Assembly (NCBI RefSeq): GCF_001632365.1
Contig: NW_024468534.1
Span: 300,133-364,132 of the forward strand
Direction of reading: 5' to 3'
Origin: Laetiporus sulphureus 93-53
Lineage: Eukaryota; Basidiomycota; Agaricomycetes; Polyporales; Laetiporaceae
DNA length: 64,000 nucleotides
Positions 24,628 through 34,880 of the stretch are shown here, piece after piece. The notes beneath the pieces were generated by a model. The model was given only the letters and a program-made list of their open reading frames with translations. It was not told the origin of the DNA and did no database searches. The position numbers and the translations under genes were made by a program. The first letter of the stretch is position 1; each line of letters begins with the position of its first letter.

Positions 24628-25380
24628 ATGGCGTATCAATTCAGCAGGAAGGGGTGTTTTAAGTGCGGAAATCGTGCGTATGTCGGATTACGTTCCAAGG
24701 AGGCTGAATTAACGTGTCGCAGTCGGCCACATTGCGGAGAACTGTACGTCAGAGCAGCGTCTCTGCTACAACTGCCGCCAGCCCGGCCACGAGTCGTCTG
24801 CGTGCCCGGAGCCTCGCACGGTGGCTGCCAAGCAGTGCTACTCTTGTGGCGGAGTCGGTCACATTCAGGCGGAGTGTCCGAACTTGAGGGTTGGTTCCGG
24901 GGCGAAGTGCTATGTGAGCTATATATCACGTTTACATTACCCAAATCTGAATGTCCCATATAGAATTGTGGTCGCTTTGGTCATATTGCACGTAATTGTC
25001 CTACCGCCTCGGGTGGTGGTGGATTTGCCTCTCGCGCCCCTCCTCCTGGCCGTTCTCTCAACACGTCCATGGTCCCCCCCGTAAAGTGCTACCGCTGCGG
25101 AGGCCCTAACCACATGGCCAAGTGAGCCTGGACCATGAATGCCTATTCTTGATGCCGCTAACGTGTTGAATGTTATAGGGACTGCTTGGCTGCTCCTGGA
25201 TCTACGGTCGACTCCACGTCTGTCCCTGTCGGCAACCCGAACAAGAACAAGACCTGCTACAAGTGCCAGCAGGAAGGACACGTGAGGAAGAGCCCTAATA
25301 CACGCCTTGCAGATATTTACGTTCGCGGTTTTCTCTAGATTGCCCGGGACTGTCCTGAGAACGCTGAATACGTTGCCTGA
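24628..25380 (+). CDS. GIS2: CCHC zinc-knuckle protein (Gis2/CNBP-like)
   Basis: This is an RNA- and ssDNA-binding protein of the CNBP/Gis2/Byr3 family, tied to translation control and stress granules. Five exons (24628-24673, 24723-24913, 24964-25121, 25179-25281, 25339-25380) give 179 residues. There are six CX2CX4HX4C knuckles: CFKCGNLGHIAENC, CYNCRQPGHESSAC, CYSCGGVGHIQAEC, CYNCGRFGHIARNC, CYRCGGPNHMAKDC and CYKCQQEGHIARDC. Yeast Gis2 has seven. A Gly-rich RAPPPGRS-type linker lies between knuckles 4 and 5. All four introns interrupt the coding sequence of a knuckle (1, 4, 5 and 6), so splicing is needed to complete each of these fingers. The protein ends ENAEYVA. Confidence 0.92.
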
Positions 25381-27771
25381 GACCCCCTTCCTCTCTTGAT
25401 ACATCTTCACACGAGGGTTAAGAGTGTCGATTTTCTCCGCTCTCCTCGCGGTCCGATCATTTATAGTCATGCCCACGATCTGCTTATTTATGAGCTGTCG
25501 ACTGTAGCCCCTGTATGATTGTTCCTTGGTATCCAAGAGTCGCATTGACAGTCAGGCGTGCTACTTGATTGGGAGCTTGAAAGATAATTTCAAGTCGATG
25601 CCGGCAGAATGCTCAATAGCAACCTCCGTTAGTGTCGACAATGATTGTTCATTTGGTGGGTGAACTTTGACATGTTCGTTGTGGCATGACTAATGCAATC
25701 TAGATGGAATTAGAAAAACGATATACACGTCATTGATTCATTCATCTGAAATGACCTACATGCCCGTACTCGTATTGCTTTGCCCGCCTCGAACGGGGCA
25801 GGCTAGGGCCTCACGATGGGCAATCTTCAATCCCGATATACATGCTGCTTCTTCCATCCATTCCTCCGGCATGCGCCCCCCTTCTCTCAACCACAGTTCT
25901 GAAATGTAGTTGTCTTCGTTTCCCAGCCCGGTTCATAACCGACAGGGCCCTCGCTCATCTTGAGAGGATACCTGTACTTCGTATGGTACGAAGACCCTGA
26001 ATGGGCGGAACGCCGCTCTTCCGACAGTCCGTGTGTTCCTTTGAGATGCTCTAACAGTTAGTCTCCGTCGATTAGGTTCAACCGTAATTCTATCTGCTTA
26101 TCTCCTGCACCAATAGCATCGGGCAGATCGTATGTCACGTCAGGGTCTTCGTTATGGATTCCCAGGCTCATTCAACGACGGTTCTCGGGAGAACCGACCA
26201 TTTGTAAAACAAATTCACGATTGATTGAGCGGGGTTTTCAAGCCTTTGGCACGCGTCACCAACGGGTGGTAAGCGTGATATATTATCCGTAATGGCAGCG
26301 GTAAGCGTGTATCCTGTTTTATTTTTTTTGAATAAGCGTGCGTGCTGTGTCGACGGCGTTTGATTACGGATAGCACACCTTCGCAGTCGCAAGCATGTGG
26401 GCGGTCACTAAAGGCGTGGATGCCAAAGCATCTGTCTTTCGCTCGGAATCTCGGTCCCGTTGACAGTCATTGTTCCCGTTTCATGCACAAGGGGAAGATA
26501 GAGCCACGAAGGCGAATTCAGTCTAGACCAATTCCTTACGCCGCCCCCAAAGTCGTAGTGTCCGCTCATCGATAGGGAGGGTCATGAGCTCGCTCAAGAG
26601 AGGACGAGATGGTATACGGTGGACTGGTCTAGTCTGCGAGCCATATCTTGGGCGAATCGCGGTCAATTAAGGTAAAGCATGTGGAGTTCGTCATGTCCGT
26701 TACTCGGAGTATACTCACCAGAGGTGGACTCTCTGCGGCCGCCTCCCTTCCCGCGGCTGCAACTTTTCCTGCCGTTATCAGTATCTCTGTGATTCTGGTT
26801 CATGGTACGAACGAAGTCGAACAGTACCGTCGACGTCCATGCCCTCCGAGTCGCCCATCTCAGGCGCCATTCGAGTTGGCAGGGTCTGATGCGTGGACGG
26901 ATCAAGTAGGCACCAAGTCGGCACCGTATGGAAGTCTCTTTCGGCTGCATTGATCAGGCGCTGTGAAGTGCATATAGACTCGCAACCGCTCTTTGCTGCC
27001 GCTGCTAAGCTCTGGCGCCGCCCCTCTCCACATATCCCGGCTTCATTAGAGGGTGCGTGCCCGATTGCGTTCAAGAGTCCCACCCTGACGGCTCGGCCAA
27101 AAGATAGAGTAACTCACGGCCGGACGAGTCACTGCCGTTTGCGTGTGTATTTCCATGCGCTTCTTGTAGGGCTGCACGATGGCCTCGCCTGGGTAAGAGA
27201 CCTCTCACGCGACTCCCTGGGTGGGCTTGAATGCCAAGTTGTCTCACCACGCGCGCAGGGTTTCAAGCAAGCCTGTAATCGAGCTCCTTGCACAGCCTCG
27301 CAAGAAGTGGAAATACGCACGGGCGTTGGTGATGCATGGCCGTGCAGGTACGTAACACGATTGCTATCTTGGATCCATTTAATTGCTCTTCTATGTAAGG
27401 TTACCTCAAAATGCCTGAGGAGCATGTTGGAGAGACGTTCTTGTTCGTGATCCCGATTTTAGACAGTCTGCTGAGTCAGCTTGGAGCTGGAGACGAATGT
27501 CCCGTTATAATAAGTATTACAACCATAGAAAGTTATTTTGGATTGAAGTGGACCGCGTTTATTCGTCGAGCGTTGGCGGGATTGGGGGAAAGGGGGAGTA
27601 GCTGTAGATGGTGCATGTAAAGTTTTCATAGACACAGTCTCTGGACAACTGTGCAGGGGTTTCTGGGAAATTCTCTTTTTTGAAAACGTCCACATATATG
27701 TGCCGTCACCGAAATCCAGCACACGAACTCATCCCAAGAAGCGATGGAACCAAAGTAAGTGCAGCCACCTT
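25381..27771. other. Gene-poor 2.4-kb gap
   Basis: This lies between the convergent 3' ends of Gis2 (plus) and COQ10 (minus). Several open stretches of 70-185 codons overlap one another on both strands between 26.1 and 27.7 kb, but none shows a known motif. A run of T's sits near 26320. I can support no gene here, though a non-coding transcript or a short unknown gene is possible. Confidence 0.4.
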
Positions 27772-28566
27772 CTATCTTCGGCCTGGTCCATATGTATCTA
27801 AGCATCGCTCCTCAAAGGCTTTCACCATCACCTTGGACACCTGTCCGAAAAACGCTGCCGACACTGCGGCATGGACGGGGTTTGCGAACGAGAAGGAAAG
27901 ATCAAGGGTCACGAGTGTCGGTCCACTGTCGCGGTCGTCCGGGGATTCTGGCTGAGCTGGCAAATCCGGCGTAGGTGAAGTGACTGACAGTGGCGGTTTG
28001 CTACTTGGATGAGGGGAGTTGGGAGATGCAGGTTGAAATCGCCAGATTGTATTGAGCGTTTTGAACAGTGGAGTAGACTCTGAGGCAGCAATCTGTAATA
28101 TCACGATAAAATCAGAATCTCTCCTCAAGATGAGATGCAAACCTTACTTCGAGCAGCTCGTTTGGACGATACGTCACATCGCTGACGTAGCTCTCCTGGA
28201 AGGAAAGGAATCCGACAGTCATGGACGCTCGCATAGTCCCTGGTGCATTGTCTGTGGCCGGTTTGCGCTCCAGCACGCGCGCAGCCGTACAGAACGGTAA
28301 AAAGTGCGGGTAAGAATCTACATCCGCGACGACATTATATAATTCGCTGGGTTTGTATCTGCAAGCGGCGGTCACAAGTGGATCTCCAAGGCAGATGAAG
28401 ATGACGCGTACGGCAAGATCTTGCGCTCATGGTATGTCTGGCGGTCATGGCCGTCTCCGTTTGACCCTGGGAATGGCGAGAGAGATGAGAGATCCGGGAG
28501 AGTGAAGAAAGACCTCTGGGTGGGTAATCTGTTGCAGCGCGAGGCCAGGCGGACGAGCGGAAGCAT
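27772..28566 (-). CDS. COQ10: Coenzyme Q-binding protein COQ10 (START fold, mitochondrial)
   Basis: This is a polyketide-cyclase/START-like lipid carrier that binds ubiquinone at the mitochondrial inner membrane and supports respiration. Three exons (28412-28566, 28148-28358, 27772-28092) give 228 residues. The first ~50 residues (MLPLVRLASRCNRLPTQRSF) are Arg-rich and non-acidic, as in a mitochondrial presequence. Core motifs are YKPSELYNVVADVDSYPHFL, PFCTAARVLERK, MTVGFLSFQESYVSDV and LDLSFSFANPVHAAVSAAFF, ending in VSKVMVKAFEERC as the family's last helix does. A Pro/Ser-rich insert of ~30 residues sits between the β-strands. It is divergent from the coiled-coil gene at 28884. Confidence 0.92.
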
Positions 28567-28883
28567 ATTGCAAACACGAAAGTACTTTTCCTTTCCTGGC
28601 TGCGCTGGGCGGTGGCGGCTTCGCTGCTGTCTCGCTGCTTGTCCACTCTTCCAACGACCCAGCGCTGTATGCAAAAAAATACCCATAATTCACTCGCGCC
28701 TTTGCAATGATAGTATCACACAGCCTCTCATAGACGCTGCTATCTGCATAGTCGACTTGTGCTGTTTGTACCTCTATATCTGCATCCTCTCTCAATGCAG
28801 TTTGCTGCAAATCAATATTCCTACTCATACCCCTCGCCGTGCTCCCACTATTTAACGATTCTTACTGGTGAAGCACTGCGTGA
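28567..28883. promoter_or_regulatory. Divergent promoter, COQ10 / coiled-coil gene
   Basis: These 317 bp separate the COQ10 start (28566, minus) from the likely start of the plus-strand coiled-coil gene. Regulatory content is inferred from position only. Confidence 0.4.
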
Positions 28884-31800
28884 ATGCCGGGCTCTCAATA
28901 CGAGGATACCATAGAACTGGGAGGGTCTGTATATACGCTTGGTATGCCCTCGTTTTAAGCTTATTTGTGACTGCTGTCCTGTAGGAGACAATATTCGGAT
29001 GGCAAATCTGCAGAGGATGGGTTCGATGACAGGTCTGAAACGCCATCGGATCCGGACCGTCTCCCCATCGGACACAGTCGAGAGTCTCTGAGTCTGGTTG
29101 AGAGACCGAGGCAGTCAAACAAAAAATACAGTCGACGCAGTACCTTGCGCGAGCTCGAGCGCTATCTTCAGCAAGAGCATGCGGAGATTGAGCAGAGCAG
29201 GAGAGCGCTCAGGACTGCTCTGGAGAGGATAGACAACGAGACACATCGAGCACAGGAGGCTGAGAATCGTGCGTATGAGCTTGCACGACGCTTCAAAGAA
29301 GCGAACGATGCACGTCTGGCTGCCCAGCAGGAAGCCAACCGGCTACAGACGGAATTGACGCTATACAAGGCACAACTCGAGACTGTTCAAAGGGAAAGAG
29401 CCACGTTCCAGGACACAGTGAGAGACTTGGAGGCACAGAGAGATGACGCGGAGGCTGCTGCAGCAAGGTCCCGCACGAAGGCGAGGAAATTCCGGGAGCA
29501 GCAACTGATCATGCTCGCACGAGAAGAAGGGCGTAAGATAGGCTTCCGAGAGGGGATGGGAAGCGCATACGATGAGGCCAGGTCCACAGGTTATCTCACG
29601 CGTCCCAATCAACTTCAGGACGAGGACGAGGATCCTCGAAACAATCAATCGCGCGCAGAACCTCTCGAAGAACTGTCGCGGGTGGTCAACCTACCCTCAT
29701 TCCCTCGAGGTGGCGTTCCAATTACCCCATCTTCCGTGACTGCCACCGCCGATGAACCGCAGTCTGGTCTAGCAAATCAACAACCATTAGGTGGTGCATA
29801 TCCCAATGCTGCTCAGGGCTCGCGATTCCGAGAGAATATCACCATCACCAACCCTAGCAACTCCACGCTCAACTCTATCCCTCCCGCACGTTTCCAGGGC
29901 CCCTCTTCATGGCCTGCACCTCCACAAGCAGGCTCGTCAAGACTCACCCCTAGCGTGGTACGTACCGCGTCACCGTCGCCCGGCCACCCGGACTTTTCTG
30001 TCCCACCCGACAACTGGATACCCACAATGGGAGCGGATGGACGCATGATGCTGCCTCCTCCACACGAAATGAAGCTGCCTCCGCCGAGCCCGCATACACC
30101 TCTGTCACCCCTTCCAGAGCTCCCCGCTGAAATCTCAGCGAGCGCTGCCGAGAGGCCTCCTCAAACTATCGCACGCGACTATGCATACCTCGGGAAAGGG
30201 CGTTCCTCTCCGAGGTCGTTGGCAGAGTCCATGACGTCGACTGCGCTGTCTCAATTCGACCTTTTGAGCTCGCCGAATAATCGAGGTGCAGGACGAGGGG
30301 ACAGAGGGTCGACGCTCAGTGCCATACCTGAGGGATCTATGGAGTTCAGTCCGCTCACAGAGAGCCGAGCACGTAGCACTGTCATGCCTGATCCTATAAC
30401 ATTTCCGGTCCCCTCTCCTGCTCCAGGAGGCGATACCACGCGCAGATCTGCATCAAGAGCTGGACGATCAGATAGGGATTCTACGAGAAGCGCTTCAAGG
30501 CAGAGGCAGCCGAACCGGACAGTACACGATGATGTCCATGACGTGATGCCCCGAATCGCTGAGACTGTACGGTATTCGAACCCTAGCGTACAAGAGTGGC
30601 TGGAGAACAGTGCTTCGCCTGAGGTTTGTCGGTTCCAATCGCTTGGTTTTCACTGATGCTGATTCGTCGTGATTGTTATAGCAAATATCACGAACTCCCT
30701 CAAGAATGTCTCAGCAATCACACTACCAACCATCTGTAACAGGCCCTACTCCTGCTAGCAGGTCTGGGTCACCGTTCCGCAGGCCTTACTCAGCAGCCAG
30801 CAGGGAGAGCTATGGGCAATACCCTCCACATTCTGTCAACGCCTTTCCGGACGCTGGCTCTGGCCGTTTGGAGCATGCACGACTGTCGTCTGGTTCTGTC
30901 GCCATTTCAGTACAACCTCCGGTACGTTTCTTTAATCAGCTCCATGGTGAGTCCTACTGCATGCTGATCGTAAAAATTCAGTCCGGACCTGAGTCCACTG
31001 CCTCACCATCAGCTGCGGTCGAATCCGGCCATCTGACACCCAGTGCCACCATGCATTCCTTGCGCCCTTCCCCGTCTACGCAACCTCATATACAACTTGT
31101 GGCGCCCTCCCCGAATGTGGACCGTTCACCGCTGTTAGGGGTGCTACGCTCTGCGAACGAGCTTCCAGCAGGTTTTGTGCCTTCCGGTCCTCCATCGCCG
31201 TCCGTCCTACCGCCAGCTATGCCCGTTCCACCCCAGTATCCGCCTGCACAGGGCGTCACCAGCCCAAACCCCACGATGGCGCCTATCCCTCCGAGCGCGA
31301 GCGCGTCGTATGTAGACGTGTATGACAGGGCACCGTCGCGGCCCGCGAGCAGGAACAGCGGTAGGGGCACGTACGCCGAGGGCGCGCGTCCCCCGTCCGT
31401 AGCGAGCGCGCACAGGTCCCGCCCGCCATCTGCCCATTCTTCGTTCTTCGCCCCTCCTCCTGGGCAGCCAGTACATGTTCCCGGCTCGCCGGCGGCGCCT
31501 GTGCGATTCCCTGCTAGCCCAGGCCAGAGCAGCGCAGCAGCACATGTTTCCATGCCGGCGACCGCGAGTCCACGTTCATCCCTCTCGCGTCTCTCGCCCG
31601 CCGCTCGTGAGAGCCGGCTGGGCCTACATGCGGGGGCGACGCCCGGGCCGGTGACCAGGGAGGTCAGAGAGGCGAGAGAGAGAGGGAGGAGCAGGGAGCT
31701 GCACCGGGTGCCCTCGACAGGCTCGGTTGGGAGCACTTTCTCGAGACAGTCGGGATATGGGAAGTATGATCCTAAAGAGTATGTCGATGCTGCGTTCTTG

Positions 31801-31923
31801 GCGAGCACGGATAATTTATCGTTGGGAGGGGAAGAGGTGGGGAGACGAGGTGGGGAGAGAGGCGTGCTGATGGTGCCTCCACCAAGGAGTCCATCGGGAG
31901 CGTCGTATCGCAGCCTTGCTTGA
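28884..31923 (+). CDS. Large coiled-coil, Ser/Pro-rich protein of unknown function
   Basis: The likely start is ATG 28884 (MPGSQYEDTIELGG), joined through a weak GTCTGT donor to an exon that opens at about 28984 (RQYSDGKSAEDGFDDRSE). The alternative is an internal start at 29145. Residues ~70-200 form a long heptad coiled coil (LRELERYLQQEHAEIEQS to REQQLIMLAREEGRKIGF). The rest is disordered and rich in Ser, Pro and Arg. Two introns follow (near 30625 and 30922), and the gene stops at 31921-31923 after SGASYRSLA. I recognise no catalytic domain. The layout resembles fungal cytoskeleton- or septum-associated scaffold proteins, but that is a guess from composition. Confidence 0.65.
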
Positions 31924-32324
31924 TATTCTTTGCGTTGAGATGTGTTTATGCTGGTTCGTTTGCGTGCTGTGTTGGGTTTGATTGTAGTTTAGTTTAGAGT
32001 GTGGGAGAACATATATGTTTGAACAACTGATGAGCGTACAGATGAAGATACAGAATATTATGCGAGCAGGGAATGTGATGTAAAAGATATAAGTGTGCTT
32101 AACCTGAATATGCAACCCGCAATACAACGTTGAACGCATGAGGAGGGGATGATCAACTCGAGAATGCCAAAACGGCCACGCAGCATAAGCTGAGATGGAA
32201 CCCAATGTTAACCGACGTAACGGTAGCGTTCGTGCATGGAGGTACACCGTCCACCGACTCTCGGCCTACCCGTCAAATTTGTTCTCATCATCCCACTCGC
32301 CCTTCCATCCCACCGTTGGCCGTT
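31924..32324. other. Convergent 3' flanks
   Basis: These 401 AT-rich bp lie between two converging stop codons (31923 plus, 32325 minus). They probably hold both polyadenylation regions. No gene is visible. Confidence 0.4.
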
Positions 32325-33232
32325 TCACTTTGACTTGAACCCGAACTGGTCCTCGTCCTCCTTCCATTGCCAGTCCGGCATCTCCCTTCTCCTCCGGTTC
32401 GGCCTCATGTGGCGTCCCTGTGGAAGGTCCTCGAGGAGCTTAAAAGAATGTTCGTACTCTTCCTCGAGATCGTTGTGCGGCGGCTTCTCCCGTTCTATCA
32501 TGAATTCCTCTTCTTCCTTCTTCAGTTGCTGCTTCAGCCTGTACTGTCCCCTCAAAAGCGGATCGTTCTTGGTCTGTTTCCACAACTTTCTCGCCTCCTC
32601 GTCCAACCTCTCCCGCTCGATGTGCTTTGCCTTCTTTGCTGCTAACTTCTCTTCGCGCTCGATCCACTCCTTCTCATCCATCAGCCGCCATATCCAGACG
32701 TCTTTCACCTTTGTTCCGTAGCGCGTGTCCCTGACGGGCGTCGTGATGAACTCTTCGCCGTCCACGAAGACTTTTTGCCTGGTCACGGTTCCATCCTCCT
32801 CCCGCACATCCTCCGCGATTTTCACGTGGACCTTCATAAGCCGGCGTTCCTCTTCCATTTGTGGAAGTACATACTTCTTCAAATTTCTGAGAGTAGAGAT
32901 TGGACAGGTATGCAGCCGACGAGTCAAAGGGCAGCTCACCTGACGGACCGCAGGGGATGCCATTCACCCGGGGGCAACTGGGGCGACGGATTCAATGAGA
33001 CCGGAGGTACAGGAAGGTCAATTTGCTCCAGCGACTCCTCCCATATCTCCTGGGTGCTGAGGCCCACAGCGTCGGGCTTCGCAGCAAAGACGTCGAGGAC
33101 GGCTTTGCGGGCCGCGGAAGAGACATTGGCGACATACAGGCTGTCGAAATTGGATGGGATTCTGACTGATTCAGAGAAATATGGCCTGAAAGCAGCCTTG
33201 GCAGCATGTCGGAGGGGTGAGAAGACGTTCAT
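32325..33232 (-). CDS. Probable mitochondrial protein, conserved hypothetical
   Basis: Two exons (32940-33232, 32325-32886) with a 53-nt intron give 284 residues. The N-terminus (MNVFSPLRHAAKAAFRPYFS) is basic and amphipathic with no acidic residue for 20 positions, which fits a mitochondrial presequence. The middle holds VRIPSNFDSLYVANVSSAAR and WHPLRSVRNLKKYVLPQ. The C-terminal 130 residues are highly charged and helical (WIEREEKLAAKKAKHIERER) and end in basic KSK. Size, charge and presequence resemble fungal-specific mitoribosomal subunits, but I cannot name the family. Confidence 0.65.
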
Positions 33233-33666
33233 GAGCGGAGAGTGGAGAGGTGATGGGTCCTGCGCAAAAGGCAGTCTACCTGTTTGTTTCTACGTGAGGC
33301 GCCCGATGGCATTCAGCTCGAGAGTTTACGAGGTGAATACATATTTGGCCATCGAGTGGCTCATAAATCGACACGAGCTCGGCGGGAGGCGTTTTATGAG
33401 ACATATTGTGGCCCTTGCGATTCTGCAATCGTTCATCTCCGAGGTTGTTCATGACTATGCAATCTTTCACATTGACACCGCTGCATGAGGCTGCCTTGAT
33501 GATGGCGTACTACGTCTCCCGTAGGATTCAACGCCTCCATGTCCACGGACAATCTCACATCATGCAGGTGACCGTCGTTGCATATATTGTGCTCTCTCCA
33601 CCCCCTCTTTGCTCGCACTCTCCCTTCCTCCGTCGCCTGTTTTAGACGGGAGATCGATGCAGCGCC
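33233..33666. other. Gap before P450 relic
   Basis: These 434 bp run from the start of the mitochondrial-protein gene to the P450 relic. The last ~90 bases are pyrimidine-rich (CTCTCTCCACCCCCTCTTTG) and resemble the leader before the intact P450 at 34881, so they probably belong to the duplicated P450 unit. Confidence 0.4.
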
Positions 33667-34214
33667 GTGCAGAGCCTCCTCCTGCTTCTCGTGCTCTTCG
33701 CACTCTGGGTCGTCAAGACGTACGTCGAATGGCGCAAGGTTATCAACTTCCTTCAATAAGTCGTTCCCGTGAGTAATCTGGGCAGGTGTCGGAGAAGTTT
33801 CATCAGAACTGCCCTCTCTCGGAGACTCTCAGGGACTGCGCTACCTCCTCGGACCCGAGTCCTTTCTCATGGTGGACCGTTTTCCTACCTTGGATGGGTA
33901 GCATGAGCACATGGCACCAGAAGCATCGGGATTTTGTCGATTTTGACTCGGACAAGCTCGGACATCATGTCTTCAGTATGTCTCCATGGTATTTTGCTAA
34001 CGCACTGCCCGATTTGAACACGTAATACGCTCCCTCAGGTGAGGGTCCTTCCTGAGCCGGATGCATTCCTGCTTCTCGCAGATGTGGAGGCCGCCCAGGC
34101 AAGTTCGTGAACGGCCTTCATCGTCGAATCTGTCTCTGCAGGCCGTCACGAGCAATACAGCCTGCTCCCCTAAGCCTCTCTATCAGTACAAGATCCTCAC
34201 CTTCCTTCAAGTTG
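33667..34214 (+). pseudogene. Cytochrome P450 relic 1 (N-terminal fragment)
   Basis: This is homologous to the first exons of the intact P450 at 34881. It reads VQSLLLLLVLFALWVVKTYV, then DFVDFDSDKLGHH, RVLPEPDAFLLLADVEA and YQYKILTFL, after which similarity stops. Three lesions are visible. The start codon aligned to the intact ATG is GTG at 33667, and the nearby ATG is out of frame. The first intron donor GT reads AT at 33756-33757. There is also a TAG in the exon just before the MSTWHQKHRDF segment. Everything from the C-helix onward, including I-helix and heme loop, is missing. Confidence 0.85.
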
Positions 34215-34880
34215 TATTTTGCCTCTTCCTTGGACAATACAGGTCTTCAAGCAGCGTACCGGACTCGGAGTTGCGAGGACGTTTTGGAGAGCGGGCAGCT
34301 CGGTTGGTGGGAACTGCCAAAAAGGCAGCCACCGCATTTGCTTCCCTTCCACGCGCGTCCGATCGTATGTTACGGCCATCACGTATCGTGTTTCCTCGAA
34401 GCGCTAAGTTCTTTCGGATGAATCCCCAGTAGTTGTACCTATATCCCATGTCTTCAAAATACACTACCAGAAGAGCAGTGTAGGCCTAGGCTTTGCGAAA
34501 TTGTCGATGACCAACGGACGCCATGTGTGTGGCTCATGAATATCCCGGCGTTTTATCGGCGCGATCGCATCCTGCTGGATACGCCCAAGCTGTGTGGTAC
34601 GCTTTAAATTTGCCTTTCTGTGCGACGTTGCGGCGTTCGAGCGCAAGGTTGCTCATGGTACATGGCTTTGTTTTTGACGGGGCCTCGGATGCTGGGCCGA
34701 CGGTGGATACATTGGAGCACATGGGGCTTTGCATCCACTGATAACTTCCCACGACATGGACCATGCATCATATGGGAATGTCGGCCATCGCTGTAACATA
34801 GCGCACTTTCCCCACCGCTCACTTTCTTCCCACTCTCCTATCCTCACCCGTACTCGTCTCCCCCTTCCCCTCGTCAAAGC
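34215..34880. other. Spacer between P450 relic 1 and intact P450
   Basis: After relic 1 loses similarity to the P450, this 666-bp stretch shows no recognisable coding content. The last ~80 bases form the pyrimidine-rich leader of the intact P450 (CTCACTTTCTTCCCACTCTC). No inverted terminal repeats or transposase remains were seen. Confidence 0.4.

Noticed and set aside
24937..25545. 202-codon open frame on the minus strand over Gis2
   Set aside because: The plus strand here encodes conserved CCHC knuckles with consistent splice sites; the antisense frame has no recognisable feature.
31086..31808. 240-codon open frame on the minus strand
   Set aside because: It is antisense to the Ser/Pro-rich tail of the coiled-coil gene; the Gly/Ala-rich translation is typical of a mirror of Pro/Ala codons.
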